From: Thioalkalivibrio sp. ALJ21
GTDB taxonomy: Bacteria; Pseudomonadota; Gammaproteobacteria; Ectothiorhodospirales; Ectothiorhodospiraceae
DNA: 64,000 nt
Assembly: GCF_000378605.1 (NCBI RefSeq)
Contig: NZ_KB905156.1
Span: forward strand, 787,209 to 851,208
Direction: 5' to 3'
Shown here: positions 55,982 to 64,000 of the stretch, piece after piece
How the letters are laid out: each line of letters begins with the position of its first letter
Numbering within the stretch: the stretch's first letter is position 1
Translations under genes and position numbers: made by a program
The notes under the pieces: model-generated
Told to the model about the DNA's origin: nothing
What the model saw: the letters and a program-made list of their open reading frames with translations, nothing else
Database searches by the model: none

Positions 55982-56914
55982 CTACCGAATCTGCTCCATC
56001 TGGTCGCGGCGGAAGGCCCAGGTCCGGGTGATTACGAGCTCGTCGTATTCCTCGCGCATCTGTTCGGTAAACGGGGCATAGGGCGCGGCCAGCTCCACAA
56101 TGCGCATCGCGGCCTGGTCCAGCACCGGCTCGCCGGAGCTGCGGGCGATCTCGATGTTCATCAGCTCGCCATCCGGGTTCAGGCGCACCGACAGCACCAG
56201 TGTACCGGACAGGCCCCGGCGGCGGGCCTCGTCGGGGTAGTTCAGATTGCCGACGCGCTCGACCTTGTTGATCCAGGCCTGCAGATACGCGGCCTCCGGC
56301 GCGCTGCGCGCGGCGAGGCTGTCGAGGTAGCGGGTACGGGTGGCGCGGGTGGAGAATTCGCGGCGCTCCTCGGCCGGGGCGGCGCGCGCGGTGTCCAGGC
56401 CCCGGTTCATCAGCGCGGCGGCCGACGGGCGTTCCTCCGCCTCGGGCGATTCGATCGGGTCCGGTTCGGCGACCTCGGGGGCAGTCGGTTCCGCGTCGTC
56501 CGTCTCGGCATCCACGGCCTCGGGTTCGGGCTCCGGTTCCGGCTGGGCGGGCTCCATGACCAGTGGCCCTGGGTCTGGCAGCGTGGCTTCGACGCCCTCG
56601 GGTTCCGGTTCGCCGACACCCTCGGTCTCGGCCTCCGGGGATAACGCCTCCTGCACTTCCTCGCCTTCGCCGCTGGCGGCCTGGTCCTCGGTGGCGATGC
56701 GTTCGACCTCTTCCGGCTCTGGCGCCTGCGCGTCCGGGTCGGTCACCCAGGTCACGTCCAGGGGCTCGCGGGAAGGCGTGTCCAGTGGGTCCACGGCGAA
56801 GCCGATGCCGAGGATGATCAGGGCATGCGCGACCACGGCCAGAAACAGCATCGGGCCCAACTGGCCACGATGCTGCGGAGATTCGGGTTCAAGGATGCCG
56901 TGCGAGACGGGCAT
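55982..56914 (-). CDS. TonB-family energy transducer (TonB3-like)
   Basis: Periplasm-spanning protein of 310 residues with one N-terminal membrane helix (GPMLFLAVVAHALIILGIGFAVD). A long Glu/Pro-rich linker from about 50 to 170 (EPEPEPE, EAEERPS) leads to a C-terminal TonB fold (VERVGNLNYPDEARRRGLSGTLVLSVRLNPDGELMNIEIARSSG). Its place between yqgE and gshB/pilG matches Pseudomonas TonB3, which is linked to twitching motility and pilus assembly rather than iron uptake. The overlap with the Gx transporter stop suggests cotranscription. Confidence 0.88.
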   Translation of the reverse strand: MPVSHGILEPESPQHRGQLGPMLFLAVVAHALIILGIGFAVDPLDTPSREPLDVTWVTDPDAQAPEPEEVERIATEDQAASGEGEEVQEALSPEAETEGVGEPEPEGVEATLPDPGPLVMEPAQPEPEPEPEAVDAETDDAEPTAPEVAEPDPIESPEAEERPSAAALMNRGLDTARAAPAEERREFSTRATRTRYLDSLAARSAPEAAYLQAWINKVERVGNLNYPDEARRRGLSGTLVLSVRLNPDGELMNIEIARSSGEPVLDQAAMRIVELAAPYAPFTEQMREEYDELVITRTWAFRRDQMEQIR

Positions 56915-57434
56915 GGCGCTGGATCCGGGGGTCTGCGAGCACGTGTGCGGCCAGTATACCGGTCACGCTGCCGGCAATCAGAGCGGCCAGCAAAAGTGGG
57001 GGTAGCACCAGTGGCAGGTTCGGGTGGGGGATGATCACGCCCCAGGCCAGCAGGAACTGGCCGGTGATGTGCGCCATCGCCGCGGCGATGGCGAGGCCCA
57101 GCGCGCCGATATGTCGTGGCGCCAGCGGGCGCAGCAGGCCGAGCGCGGCCAGGGCGGCCAGGGCGCCGGCCAGCGACAGCCAGAAGGCGGGGCTCAGCAG
57201 CGTGCCGAGCAAAAGGGCGGCGCCGACGACCCGGATCAGCGTGACGGCGACTGCCGCGCGCCAGCCGAGGGTGAGCAGGGCGATCAGGGTCACGATGTTC
57301 GCGAGCCCCGGCTTGATGCCCGGAACCGGGCTCGGGATCGCCGCTTCCAGGACCTGGACACCGATGGCGATGGCGGCCAGCGCGGCGATCGCGCGGTCGC
57401 GCTGTGTCAGCGTGTCGGGGGATGGTGCGGTCAC
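56889..57434 (-). CDS. Gx transporter family membrane protein
   Basis: Integral membrane protein of 181 residues from a GTG at 57434, eight bases after the NusG-II gene's stop (an alternative start at 57473 would overlap that gene). It has about five helices and the motif PSPVPGIKPGLANIVTLIALL near 35-55, typical of proteins labelled heptaprenyl diphosphate synthase component I or Gx transporter. Found with NusG-II and ApbE proteins, it may belong to a flavin- or quinone-related membrane system. Substrate unknown. Confidence 0.8.
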   Translation of the reverse strand: MTAPSPDTLTQRDRAIAALAAIAIGVQVLEAAIPSPVPGIKPGLANIVTLIALLTLGWRAAVAVTLIRVVGAALLLGTLLSPAFWLSLAGALAALAALGLLRPLAPRHIGALGLAIAAAMAHITGQFLLAWGVIIPHPNLPLVLPPLLLAALIAGSVTGILAAHVLADPRIQRHARLARHP

Positions 57435-57441
57435 GTCGGGC

Positions 57442-57816
57442 TCAGTAGTGAAGGCTGTCGTAACCGGGGCCACGACCCTGAACCTGCAGGGTCAGCCGAT
57501 TGGGCAGACTGACCGCTACCTCGCCGTGTCGCTGCAGCCAGCCGCTGTTCTCGCAGATGTTGCGCGTACCGGGGGAGTCGGCGCAGCGGGCCCTGCCCGG
57601 TTCGATCTGCACGCGGGTGATGCCGGCAGGCCCCTGGATCTCGATCTCGCGGGTGCGGTCCAGGGGCTCCTGCCGCGGCGGCTCGCCGGTCTGGGTGATC
57701 ACCAGCATGGAGGCCTTGGTATCCGGCAGGTAGGCAAGGGCAAAGGCCGCGACCACGGCGGCGCTGGCCAGGGCGGCGATCAGCCCGTCGCCCCAGCGCA
57801 GGTCGGAAAACGTCAC
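57442..57816 (-). CDS. NusG domain II-containing membrane-anchored protein
   Basis: Protein of 124 residues with an N-terminal helix (GLIAALASAAVVAAFALAYL) and an extracytoplasmic NusG domain II-like fold. This includes IEIQGPAGITRVQIEPGRARCADSPGTRNICENSGWL, in which two cysteines may form a disulfide. Such proteins co-occur with ApbE and Gx transporters and are predicted to help FMN transfer or an associated redox complex. It overlaps the apbE end by four bases. Confidence 0.82.
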   Translation of the reverse strand: MTFSDLRWGDGLIAALASAAVVAAFALAYLPDTKASMLVITQTGEPPRQEPLDRTREIEIQGPAGITRVQIEPGRARCADSPGTRNICENSGWLQRHGEVAVSLPNRLTLQVQGRGPGYDSLHY

Positions 57817-58874
57817 GGCAGCTCGCGCTCCTCGAGCGCGGGCTGTGCGTCTTCCAGGCGCACGCGTTCGGCCATCGCCGGGGTCGCCTCGATGCGGTCA
57901 TCGAGTACCACCAGGGCGGACTCGATACCCATCTTGCGGGCGTAGCGCGGCCATTCCTCGGGGCCGGCAATCATCAGCGTGGTCGCGGCGGCATCGGCCA
58001 GGGCGGGGTCGCTGTGCAGCACGGTGACCCCGTGGATGCCCTCGCTGGGACGTCCGCTGCGGGGGTCGATGACGTGGTGGATGTGTTGGCCTTCCCATTC
58101 GTAGCCGCGCTCGTAGTCGCCGGAGCTGAACAGCGCCTCGCCCGCGTCGAGTTCGATGCTGCCAAGAATGCCGCCCTGCGGGTGGCGGATCGCGACCTGC
58201 CAGGCCCGGTCCGTGGGGCGACCGAGGGTCATCAGGTCGCCACCGGCGTTGAAGATCGCGGCCCCCACGCCCTGGTCCTGCAGCAGGTCGAGCATGCGTT
58301 CGACGGCGAGGCCCTTGGCGAGCCCCCCGAAGTCCAGTTGCAGGTCCGCGTGCTGGCCGCGCAGACGCACCCCGTTGCGCTCGACGTCGCGCATGCTGGG
58401 CGGATCCTCTAGCAGCGCCTCCAGGGTTTCGTCGTCCGGTGGCGGCCCTTCGGGCTCGTCCTGATGAAAGCCCCAGGCGGCGATCAGCTTGCCCAGCGCC
58501 GGGTTGAACAGGCCGTCGCTCAGCTCTTCCATCTCCTTGCCACGTTCGATCAGGGGCAGTACGGAGGGCGGGGCGCTGAACTCGGCCCGAAGCGCCAGCA
58601 GTTCATTGGTGCGTCCGAGCGATCCCGGCTCCCAGGCATGCCAGGAGGTATGCAGGATCTCCAGTTCGGCTTGCAACTCCGATTCCAGTGCTTCCAGATC
58701 GTAGGCCCCGGCGGGGTAGAGCGTGACGTCCACGATCGTGCCGAACGCGAAGAAGTTCAGGGTCTCGGTGTCGGGCGTGTCGCGGTCGCAGCCGGCCAGG
58801 GCCAGCGCGGCGAGCAGGAGCGGTCCGACGAGGCCCTGGCGGGTGCGCGGAAACGGGATCGGCATGGGCATCAC
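57813..58874 (-). CDS. apbE: FAD:protein FMN transferase ApbE
   Basis: Periplasmic lipoprotein of 353 residues that attaches FMN to a Thr/Ser of target flavoproteins such as NqrB/C or RnfG. The lipobox LALAGCDRD is near residue 27. LQLDFGGLAKGLAVERML is near 195, AAIFNAGGDLMTLG near 225 and IHHVIDPRSGRPSEGIHGVTVL near 290, all canonical ApbE motifs. No nqr or rnf genes are in the window, so the acceptor is unknown. gshB lies ten bases upstream on the same strand. Confidence 0.93.
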   Translation of the reverse strand: MMPMPIPFPRTRQGLVGPLLLAALALAGCDRDTPDTETLNFFAFGTIVDVTLYPAGAYDLEALESELQAELEILHTSWHAWEPGSLGRTNELLALRAEFSAPPSVLPLIERGKEMEELSDGLFNPALGKLIAAWGFHQDEPEGPPPDDETLEALLEDPPSMRDVERNGVRLRGQHADLQLDFGGLAKGLAVERMLDLLQDQGVGAAIFNAGGDLMTLGRPTDRAWQVAIRHPQGGILGSIELDAGEALFSSGDYERGYEWEGQHIHHVIDPRSGRPSEGIHGVTVLHSDPALADAAATTLMIAGPEEWPRYARKMGIESALVVLDDRIEATPAMAERVRLEDAQPALEERELP

Positions 58875-58883
58875 CTCGCGGGG

Positions 58884-59825
58884 TCAGGGGTGGGTCAGGT
58901 AATCGATGAACTGGCCGGCGAGGTCATCGTCGCGGGCGGCATCGAGTTCGCGTACGCCGGTGGGGCTGGTCACGTTGATCTCGGTCAGGTAGTCGCCGAT
59001 TACGTCGATACCGACGAAGTCCAGGCCGCGACGCTTGAGCTCGGGGGCGATCTGCGCGCAGATCCAGCGGTCGCGATCGGTCAGGGGTACGGCCTCGCCG
59101 CGCCCGCCGGCGGCCAGGTTGGCCCGGGTCTCGCCCTCGGCCGGGATACGTGCCAGCGCATGATCGTAGGGTTCGCCCCCGATCAGGATGATGCGCTTGT
59201 CGCCGGCGGTGTATTCCGGCAGGAAGCGCTGGGCGACAATGGTGCGCCGATCGAATTCGGTCATGGTCTCGAGGATGACCGAGAGGTTGGGGTCGCCCTC
59301 GCGGATGCGGAATACCGAAGCCCCGCCCATGCCGTCCAGTGGTTTGACCACGATGTCGCCGTGGTGCTCGAGGAAGGCGCGGATGCGCGCGCGGTCGCGG
59401 GTGATCAGGGTCGGCGGCCCGCAGTCGACGAAATGCGTGGCGAAGGCCTTCTCGTTTACATCGCGCAGGGCTCCGGGTCGATTCACCACGCGTACGCCGT
59501 CCCGCTCGGCCAGGTCCAGGGCGTAGGTAGCGTAGATGTATTCGAGGTCGAACGGCGGGTCCTTGCGCATCAGCAGGAGATCGAAGCGGCTGGCGTCGCC
59601 TTCTTGTTCGGGCCCCAGGGTGTAGTAGTCCTCGCGCTGGTCGTGCACTGCCACCGGGCGACTGCGGACCTGCGCGCGCCCCTCTTCGATCCACAGGTCG
59701 CCGGGTTCCAGATAATGCAGGCGGTGTCCGCGTGCCTGGGCGGCGAGCAGCATGGCGAAGGTGGTGTCCTTCCAGGGCTTGATGCTGGCGATTGGGTCCA
59801 TCAGGACAGCGATGTCATGCGCCAC
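58884..59825 (-). CDS. gshB: glutathione synthetase
   Basis: ATP-grasp ligase of 313 residues joining gamma-glutamylcysteine and glycine. It begins AHDIAVLMDPIASIKPWKDTTFAMLLAAQ, with DPPFDLEYIYATYALDLAE near 90, VVKPLDGMGGASVFRI near 158, and the C-terminal FVGIDVIGDYLTEINVTSPTGVREL near 275. It is divergent from pilG, and the position gshB next to pilG is conserved in Pseudomonas. The region 59826-60031 holds promoters but no gene that I can support. Confidence 0.96.
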   Translation of the reverse strand: MAHDIAVLMDPIASIKPWKDTTFAMLLAAQARGHRLHYLEPGDLWIEEGRAQVRSRPVAVHDQREDYYTLGPEQEGDASRFDLLLMRKDPPFDLEYIYATYALDLAERDGVRVVNRPGALRDVNEKAFATHFVDCGPPTLITRDRARIRAFLEHHGDIVVKPLDGMGGASVFRIREGDPNLSVILETMTEFDRRTIVAQRFLPEYTAGDKRIILIGGEPYDHALARIPAEGETRANLAAGGRGEAVPLTDRDRWICAQIAPELKRRGLDFVGIDVIGDYLTEINVTSPTGVRELDAARDDDLAGQFIDYLTHP

Positions 59826-60031
59826 GAGCGGTTCCGCGGTGTCGAAGTGTGGCTCGAGTATGCCATGTCATTGCGGCGCTTATGGATCCCCGTCCAGACA
59901 GGGCAACTGTGTGCCTTCGCTCGCACTCCTTGCGCTGCTCGCGGGGGCAGGCAATATCATTGTGTGCTGTTTGTCACGGACTCGAGCTTCCGATAGATTC
60001 GGGGGCGCAGAGAGCCTTCAGGGGGAGCAGG

Positions 60032-60451
60032 GTGGCGAACGCATTGGCAGAAGCGGACTCGGCCGCCGAGTTTCAGGGGCTGAAAGTCATGGTCATTGAT
60101 GACAGCAAGACCATTCGGCGCACGGCCGAATCCTTGCTGCAAAAGCACGGTGCGGACGTCATTACGGCCGTGGATGGCTTCGAGGCCCTGTCCAAGGTGG
60201 CCAACTCCAACCCGGATATCATCTTTATCGATGTCATGATGCCGCGTCTGGATGGCTACCAGACCTGTGCCCTGATCAAGAACAACAAACGGTTCCGGGC
60301 CACGCCGATCATCATGCTGTCGAGCAAGGACAGCGTGTTCGACAAGGCCAAGGGCCGCGTGGTTGGCTCCGAGGATTACCTGACCAAGCCCTTCACCCGG
60401 GATGACCTCCTGGGTGCGATGCGCCAGTACACTCGCCCGGCAGGAAGCTGA
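60032..60451 (+). CDS. pilG: twitching motility response regulator PilG
   Basis: CheY-like single-domain response regulator of the Pil-Chp pathway, 139 residues from a GTG at 60032 preceded by a GGGGGAG site. The receiver domain shows LKVMVIDDSKTIRRTAESLL with the acidic pair, phospho-acceptor Asp in DIIFIDVMMPRLDGYQTC near 72, Thr/Ser in IIMLSSKDSVFDKAKG, and Lys in DYLTKPFTRDDLL. The 16-residue extension before the domain fits PilG. It promotes pilus extension and cAMP signalling in Pseudomonas. Confidence 0.95.
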   Translation: MANALAEADSAAEFQGLKVMVIDDSKTIRRTAESLLQKHGADVITAVDGFEALSKVANSNPDIIFIDVMMPRLDGYQTCALIKNNKRFRATPIIMLSSKDSVFDKAKGRVVGSEDYLTKPFTRDDLLGAMRQYTRPAGS

Positions 60452-60489
60452 AACCCGCCGCACCACAAGATGCCGACAAGGAACGACCC

Positions 60490-60855
60490 ATGGCCCGCAT
60501 CCTGATCGTTGATGACTCCCCGACCGAGATCCATGTCCTGCGCACCATGCTGGAGAAGCATGGCCATGCCGTGACCACGGCCGAAAGCGGCGAGGAGGGC
60601 GTGGCTGCGGCCAAGGCGCAGGTCCCGGATCTGGTGCTGATGGATGTGGTGATGCCGGGGCTCAATGGCTTCCAGGCCACCCGCGAGTTGTCGAAATCGG
60701 ACGAGACCTCGCATGTGCCCGTGGTCGTGGTGTCGACCAAGGACCAGGCCACGGACCGGGTCTGGGCCATGCGCCAGGGGGCTCGGGACTACATCACCAA
60801 GCCGGTGGCGGAAAAGGACCTGCTGCAAACCATCGGTAAGTACCTGAACGCATGA
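60490..60855 (+). CDS. pilH: twitching motility response regulator PilH
   Basis: Second CheY-like regulator, 121 residues. It begins MARILIVDDSPTEIHVLRTMLEKHGH, with the phospho-acceptor in DLVLMDVVMPGLNGFQATREL near 52, VVVVSTKDQATDRVWAMRQGARDYITKPV near 83-111, and a short C-terminus. In Pseudomonas it counteracts PilG and favours retraction through PilT. It overlaps the pilI start by four bases. Confidence 0.95.
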   Translation: MARILIVDDSPTEIHVLRTMLEKHGHAVTTAESGEEGVAAAKAQVPDLVLMDVVMPGLNGFQATRELSKSDETSHVPVVVVSTKDQATDRVWAMRQGARDYITKPVAEKDLLQTIGKYLNA

Positions 60856-61430
60856 AGATCGAGCGGTCCACGCCCTACGCCCTGCTCGCGAGTCTCGATC
60901 GCGAAGGGCGTCGCGTGAACCGCGAGCTGCGACGGGATATCGGCACGGGCTGGCGCGGGGTGTTGCTCCGTGTCGCCGATTTCCGTTTTCTGGTCGACAT
61001 GGACTCGATCGCCGAGGTGGCCGACCCGCTGTCGCTGACGCGGGTGCCGCTGGCGGATCCGGCCGTGCTGGGTGTGGGGAATCTGCGCGGGCTGGTCCTG
61101 CCGGTTTTCGACATGGGCAAGCTGCTGCTGGATACCCCCCTGCCGCACGACGCGAGCGGGCAGCGCGTGGTGGTGGCCCCCCAGGGACACGGGATGGCCG
61201 GGTTGCTGGTGAGCCAGGTCGAGGGCATGCGGCGCTGCATTCCGTCGCAACGGCGACTGGAGGTGTCGGTGCCTGATGGCGTGCGCCCCTTTATTACCGG
61301 CGGATTCGATCTCGGGCACCGGCTGCACCCGGTGCTGGATCTGGATCTGCTTTTGAATGACACCAATCGCTTTGCCGGCATGGAGCTGGCTGGGGCATCG
61401 AATACCGAACAGACCGCGGCCGCTGTATAA
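60852..61430 (+). CDS. pilI: CheW-like adaptor PilI
   Basis: CheW-domain coupling protein of 192 residues linking the receptor PilJ to the kinase ChpA. It contains RGVLLRVADFRFLVDMDSIAEVADPLSLTRVPLADPAVLGVGNLRGLVLPVFDMGKLL near 40-95, the typical CheW first half, and GLLVSQVEGMRRCIP near 115. ATGA overlap with pilH indicates coupling. About 35 bases separate it from pilJ. Confidence 0.93.
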   Translation: MKIERSTPYALLASLDREGRRVNRELRRDIGTGWRGVLLRVADFRFLVDMDSIAEVADPLSLTRVPLADPAVLGVGNLRGLVLPVFDMGKLLLDTPLPHDASGQRVVVAPQGHGMAGLLVSQVEGMRRCIPSQRRLEVSVPDGVRPFITGGFDLGHRLHPVLDLDLLLNDTNRFAGMELAGASNTEQTAAAV

Positions 61431-61465
61431 GCGGAGCCGGCGGGCTGCAACAGGGGGTTTGACGT

Positions 61466-63544
61466 ATGGGATCGAGTCGACGCTTGCGCAATATCGTCCT
61501 CGGGGGGCTGCTGGTGCTGGCCCTGATCGCGACGGGCGTGGCCTTTACCTACCACGAATTCGAGCAAAGCCAGTATCGCGACCGTGTCGCCCTGGCCAGC
61601 GAGATGCAGCTGCTTTCGCAGCGATTGGCGACGGGTACCCTGGAAGCGGCCGGGGGCTCCGAACAGGCGATCACCGATATCACGGAGTTGCGTAATCGCT
61701 TCGATGACCAGCTCGAGCGCCTGCGCGATGGTGGTGACGGCCTGCTGCCGCTGCCGGAGGCGGTCTCCAGTGATCTCGCGGCCGTCAACCGGGAATGGTC
61801 GCTTTATCGCGACGACGTCACCACCGTCATCGTGGGCTCGGATGATATCGAGCAGGTGACGGAATTTTCCGAGGCGGTGGAGGCCTTCTCGCCGGAGCTG
61901 GCACGCCTGTCCGATGATGTCGTGCGGCGCATGGTCCAGATCGGCGAATCGCCGGAGCAGGTCTATGTGGCCTCGCGCCAGACGATGCTGATTCAGCGTA
62001 TCGCCAACAACCTCAACCAAGTGTTGCAGGGTGGCGCGGCCGCGGCCACCGCGATCGAGCGCTTCGAGCGTGATGCCACGCTGTACGGGCGTGTGCTCGA
62101 CGGCCTGATCGAGGGCTTCGAGCCCCTGGGCATCGAGCGTGTTAACGACGCCGAGACCCAGCGCATGTTGCAGGAGATCGCGACCTTGTTCATTGCCTTC
62201 AGCGAGGCGGTCGAAGGGGTGCTGGATACCTCGTCGCAGATCTTCGAGATCAACGCCGCGGCCTCGGCCGTCGAGGCCCGCTCGGGGGCGATGCTGGAGG
62301 TGACTGGTGGCCTGGAAGTCGCCCTGAATCGGGAGGCCGAACAGGCGGGTGTGGTCGCCCTGGTCGGCTTTGCCCTGGGTGGTCTGGCGCTGTTGTTGCT
62401 GATCGCGATGGGCCTGTTCCTGTATCGCGACACCAAGCGCGAACTGGCCGAGACCGAGGCGCAGAATGAACGTAACCAGCAGGCGATCCTGCGCCTGCTC
62501 GACGAGATGATGAACCTCGCCGACGGGGACCTCACCGTCAACGCGACTGTGACCGAGGACTTCACCGGCGCGATCGCGGACTCGATGAACTACGCGATCG
62601 AGAACTTGCGTACCCTGGTCGCGACCATCAACACGGTGGCGGCGGATATCAGCGAATCCTCGGCCGCCACCCGTTCGCAGGTGCTGGGGCTGGCCGAGAA
62701 ATCCGAGGAGCAGGCCCGCGAGATCCAGCAGGCGAACGATGCGATCGACGAGGTGAGCCACTCGGTCGACAAGGTCGCGCAGGATGCCGGGCAGTCGGCC
62801 CAGGTGGCACGAAACTCCGTGGAAATCGCATCCAAGGGGGCGGCCACGGTGCGCCGCTCGATCGAGGGGATGGACACCATCCGCGAGCAGATCCAGGAGA
62901 CCGCGAAACGGATCAAGCGCCTGGGCGAATCCTCGCAGGAGATCGGCGACATCATCGGGCTGATCAACGACATCGCCGAACAGACCAACGTGCTTGCGTT
63001 GAACGCGGCGATCCAGGCATCCGCCGCAGGCGAGGCAGGTCGCGGGTTCGCGGTGGTGGCGGACGAGGTCCAGCGCCTCGCGGAGCGCTCTTCCGGGGCG
63101 ACGCGTCAGGTCGAGGGTCTGGTCAAGGCGATCCAGGCGGATACCAGCGAGGCGGTTTCGTCGATGGAACAAAGTACCGCCAACGTGGTGTCCGGGGCCG
63201 AGATGGCCCAGGCGGCGGGCGAGGCGCTGGCCGAGATCGAGCAGGTGTCTGCCGATCTGGCGGATCTGATCGACGGGATCGCGAACTCGGCACGCCAGCA
63301 GTCGGAGATGGCGCGCAACGTGACCTCGATCATGGGCCAGATCCGCGAGATCACCTCGGAGACCACTCAGGGTACCCAGTCCACCGCGGCCGCCATCGGC
63401 GATCTGGCGCAACTGTCCGCGCAGCTCCAGTCCTCGGTGTCGGACTTCAAGCTCCCCGACCCGACGCTACCCGAGCCTGGCGACGATACCGCCGAGCCCG
63501 ATGCGTCCTCCGAGGAAACCGTCCCGAACGAGCAGCGCGCCTGA
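61466..63544 (+). CDS. pilJ: methyl-accepting chemoreceptor PilJ
   Basis: Pilus chemoreceptor of 692 residues. The first membrane helix is near residues 11-28 ([18 protein letters not shown]). The periplasmic part contains two PilJ-type helical repeats, and a second helix spans about 295-320 ([23 protein letters not shown]). A HAMP-like segment and a long signalling coiled coil follow, with the hairpin tip near [49 protein letters not shown] at 493-541. It senses pilus state or surface contact in Pseudomonas. Confidence 0.95.
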   Translation: MGSSRRLRNIVLGGLLVLALIATGVAFTYHEFEQSQYRDRVALASEMQLLSQRLATGTLEAAGGSEQAITDITELRNRFDDQLERLRDGGDGLLPLPEAVSSDLAAVNREWSLYRDDVTTVIVGSDDIEQVTEFSEAVEAFSPELARLSDDVVRRMVQIGESPEQVYVASRQTMLIQRIANNLNQVLQGGAAAATAIERFERDATLYGRVLDGLIEGFEPLGIERVNDAETQRMLQEIATLFIAFSEAVEGVLDTSSQIFEINAAASAVEARSGAMLEVTGGLEVALNREAEQAGVVALVGFALGGLALLLLIAMGLFLYRDTKRELAETEAQNERNQQAILRLLDEMMNLADGDLTVNATVTEDFTGAIADSMNYAIENLRTLVATINTVAADISESSAATRSQVLGLAEKSEEQAREIQQANDAIDEVSHSVDKVAQDAGQSAQVARNSVEIASKGAATVRRSIEGMDTIREQIQETAKRIKRLGESSQEIGDIIGLINDIAEQTNVLALNAAIQASAAGEAGRGFAVVADEVQRLAERSSGATRQVEGLVKAIQADTSEAVSSMEQSTANVVSGAEMAQAAGEALAEIEQVSADLADLIDGIANSARQQSEMARNVTSIMGQIREITSETTQGTQSTAAAIGDLAQLSAQLQSSVSDFKLPDPTLPEPGDDTAEPDASSEETVPNEQRA

Positions 63545-63559
63545 CGCCGGGCCGCAGAT

Positions 63560-64000
63560 ATGGCACCCAGCGCACTGAATTGGGTCCGCGACGAGCTCGA
63601 CAAGCTCTTTGTCGAACTCCAGGACGCCCTGCGGCGCTATGCCGAGGACCCTGCCTGTAGCGAGTGCCTCGATGAGGCCCGCGCGGGACTGGAGCAGATT
63701 CGCGGCACCCTGACCATGGTGCAGGTCGAGAGCGTGGTCCTGATCTGCGACGAGATGTTGCAGGTGATGGATCTGCAGCAGGGAGCCGAGCCGCCCAGCC
63801 CGGAGGCAACCGAGGCGCTCTTGCGCGCCGCGCTGCAGTTGCCCGACTACCTTGAGCAGGAGGGCGACTCGGAACTGCCTTCGCCGATGATCTTGGTCCC
63901 GTTGCTCAACGAGCTGCGTGCAGCGCGGGGCGCCACCTTGCTGATGGACGTCGCGGCCTTGATGCCGGATCTGCAGGTGGTGGACGACGGTCGAGTCGGG
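63560..64000 (+). CDS. chpA: ChpA-type hybrid histidine kinase, 5' part
   Basis: Begins with ATG at 63560, 15 bases after the pilJ stop, and runs open for 147 codons to the window end. The start MAPSALNWVRDELDKLFVEL and the segments RGTLTMVQVESVVLICDEM and MILVPLLNELRAARG match the N-terminal HPt-like region of ChpA (PilL), the large Pil-Chp kinase. It directly follows pilJ; the pilK methyltransferase gene found between them in Pseudomonas is absent. The rest of the kinase lies beyond the window. Confidence 0.88.
   Translation, partial: MAPSALNWVRDELDKLFVELQDALRRYAEDPACSECLDEARAGLEQIRGTLTMVQVESVVLICDEMLQVMDLQQGAEPPSPEATEALLRAALQLPDYLEQEGDSELPSPMILVPLLNELRAARGATLLMDVAALMPDLQVVDDGRVG

Noticed and set aside
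60875-63412. Long minus-strand frame of 845 codons opposite pilI and pilJ.
   Set aside because: The plus strand encodes clear PilI and PilJ domains; the antisense product is His/Arg/Asp-rich low-complexity sequence with no recognised domain.

Overview
The window is GC-rich (clearly above 60 % by eye) chromosomal DNA of a gammaproteobacterium. Gene content and order recall Pseudomonas: rdgB-hemW and trmB, the yrfG-nudE-cysQ block, proC-yggS-pilT-pilU, and pyrB/pyrC'-pyrR-ruvX-yqgE-tonB-gshB-pilGHIJ-chpA. Proteins are rich in Asp/Glu and the blocks are rearranged. I infer a member of the Ectothiorhodospiraceae such as Thioalkalivibrio; the genus is a guess. No rRNA, CRISPR array, prophage or transposase gene is seen.

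Layout. 0-3.3 kb: rph, rdgB, hemW and two small genes, the second a Rof-like Rho inhibitor converging on rho. 3.3-9.5 kb: rho, trxA, rhlB, tRNA-Thr, a cysteine-free Fur homologue, tRNA-Gly, thiS-thiG, trmB. 9.5-22.4 kb: MFS transporter, metA with a P-loop partner, a small membrane protein, a cysteine hydrolase, tolC, pcm, cca, an SDR, an aldehyde dehydrogenase, HIRAN and ATP-grasp orphans, a WYL regulator. 22.4-32.6 kb: a metal-limitation island. It holds a small gene with a Fur-like site, DUF1826, a COG0523 GTPase, zinc-free dksA2, folE2, a candidate Fur-controlled sRNA, a methyltransferase, a Znu-type ABC transporter, a His-rich outer-membrane protein, a DNA glycosylase and zur. 32.7-35.8 kb: an ATP-grasp / 7TM transglutaminase-like / retropepsin-like cassette. 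35.9-47.3 kb: ppsA-ppsR, yggT, a DUF4426 protein, a SafE-like membrane protein, a TerB-like protein, queC with a broken rof-like gene, yrfG, a secreted protein, nudE, cysQ, proC, yggS. 47.4-64 kb: three tandem PilT/PilU-type ATPases, pyrK, inactive pyrC', pyrB, pyrR, ruvX, yqgE, tonB, Gx transporter/NusG-II/ApbE, gshB, and pilG-pilH-pilI-pilJ-chpA (chpA cut by the window end).

The genes form working groups. These are nucleotide hygiene and salvage (rph, rdgB, mug-like glycosylase, nudE, yrfG), pyrimidine synthesis (pyrB-pyrC'-pyrK with pyrR), zinc sparing and uptake under Zur, and type IV pilus twitching (retraction motors plus the Pil-Chp signalling cluster).

The most unusual feature is a family of four 268-312 bp structured repeats with terminal inverted repeats, at 718, 8469, 42354 and 51847. 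Their arms carry compensatory base changes. They sit at 3' ends of genes inside operons. Two supply in-frame the last residues and stop codon of a gene (rph, pyrC'), one abuts the thiG stop, and one splits a second rof-like gene. The second highlight is an apparently unannotated sRNA gene on the minus strand at 26596-26710. It has a near-consensus promoter, an overlapping Fur-type box, an exposed anti-Shine-Dalgarno segment and a strong Rho-independent terminator.
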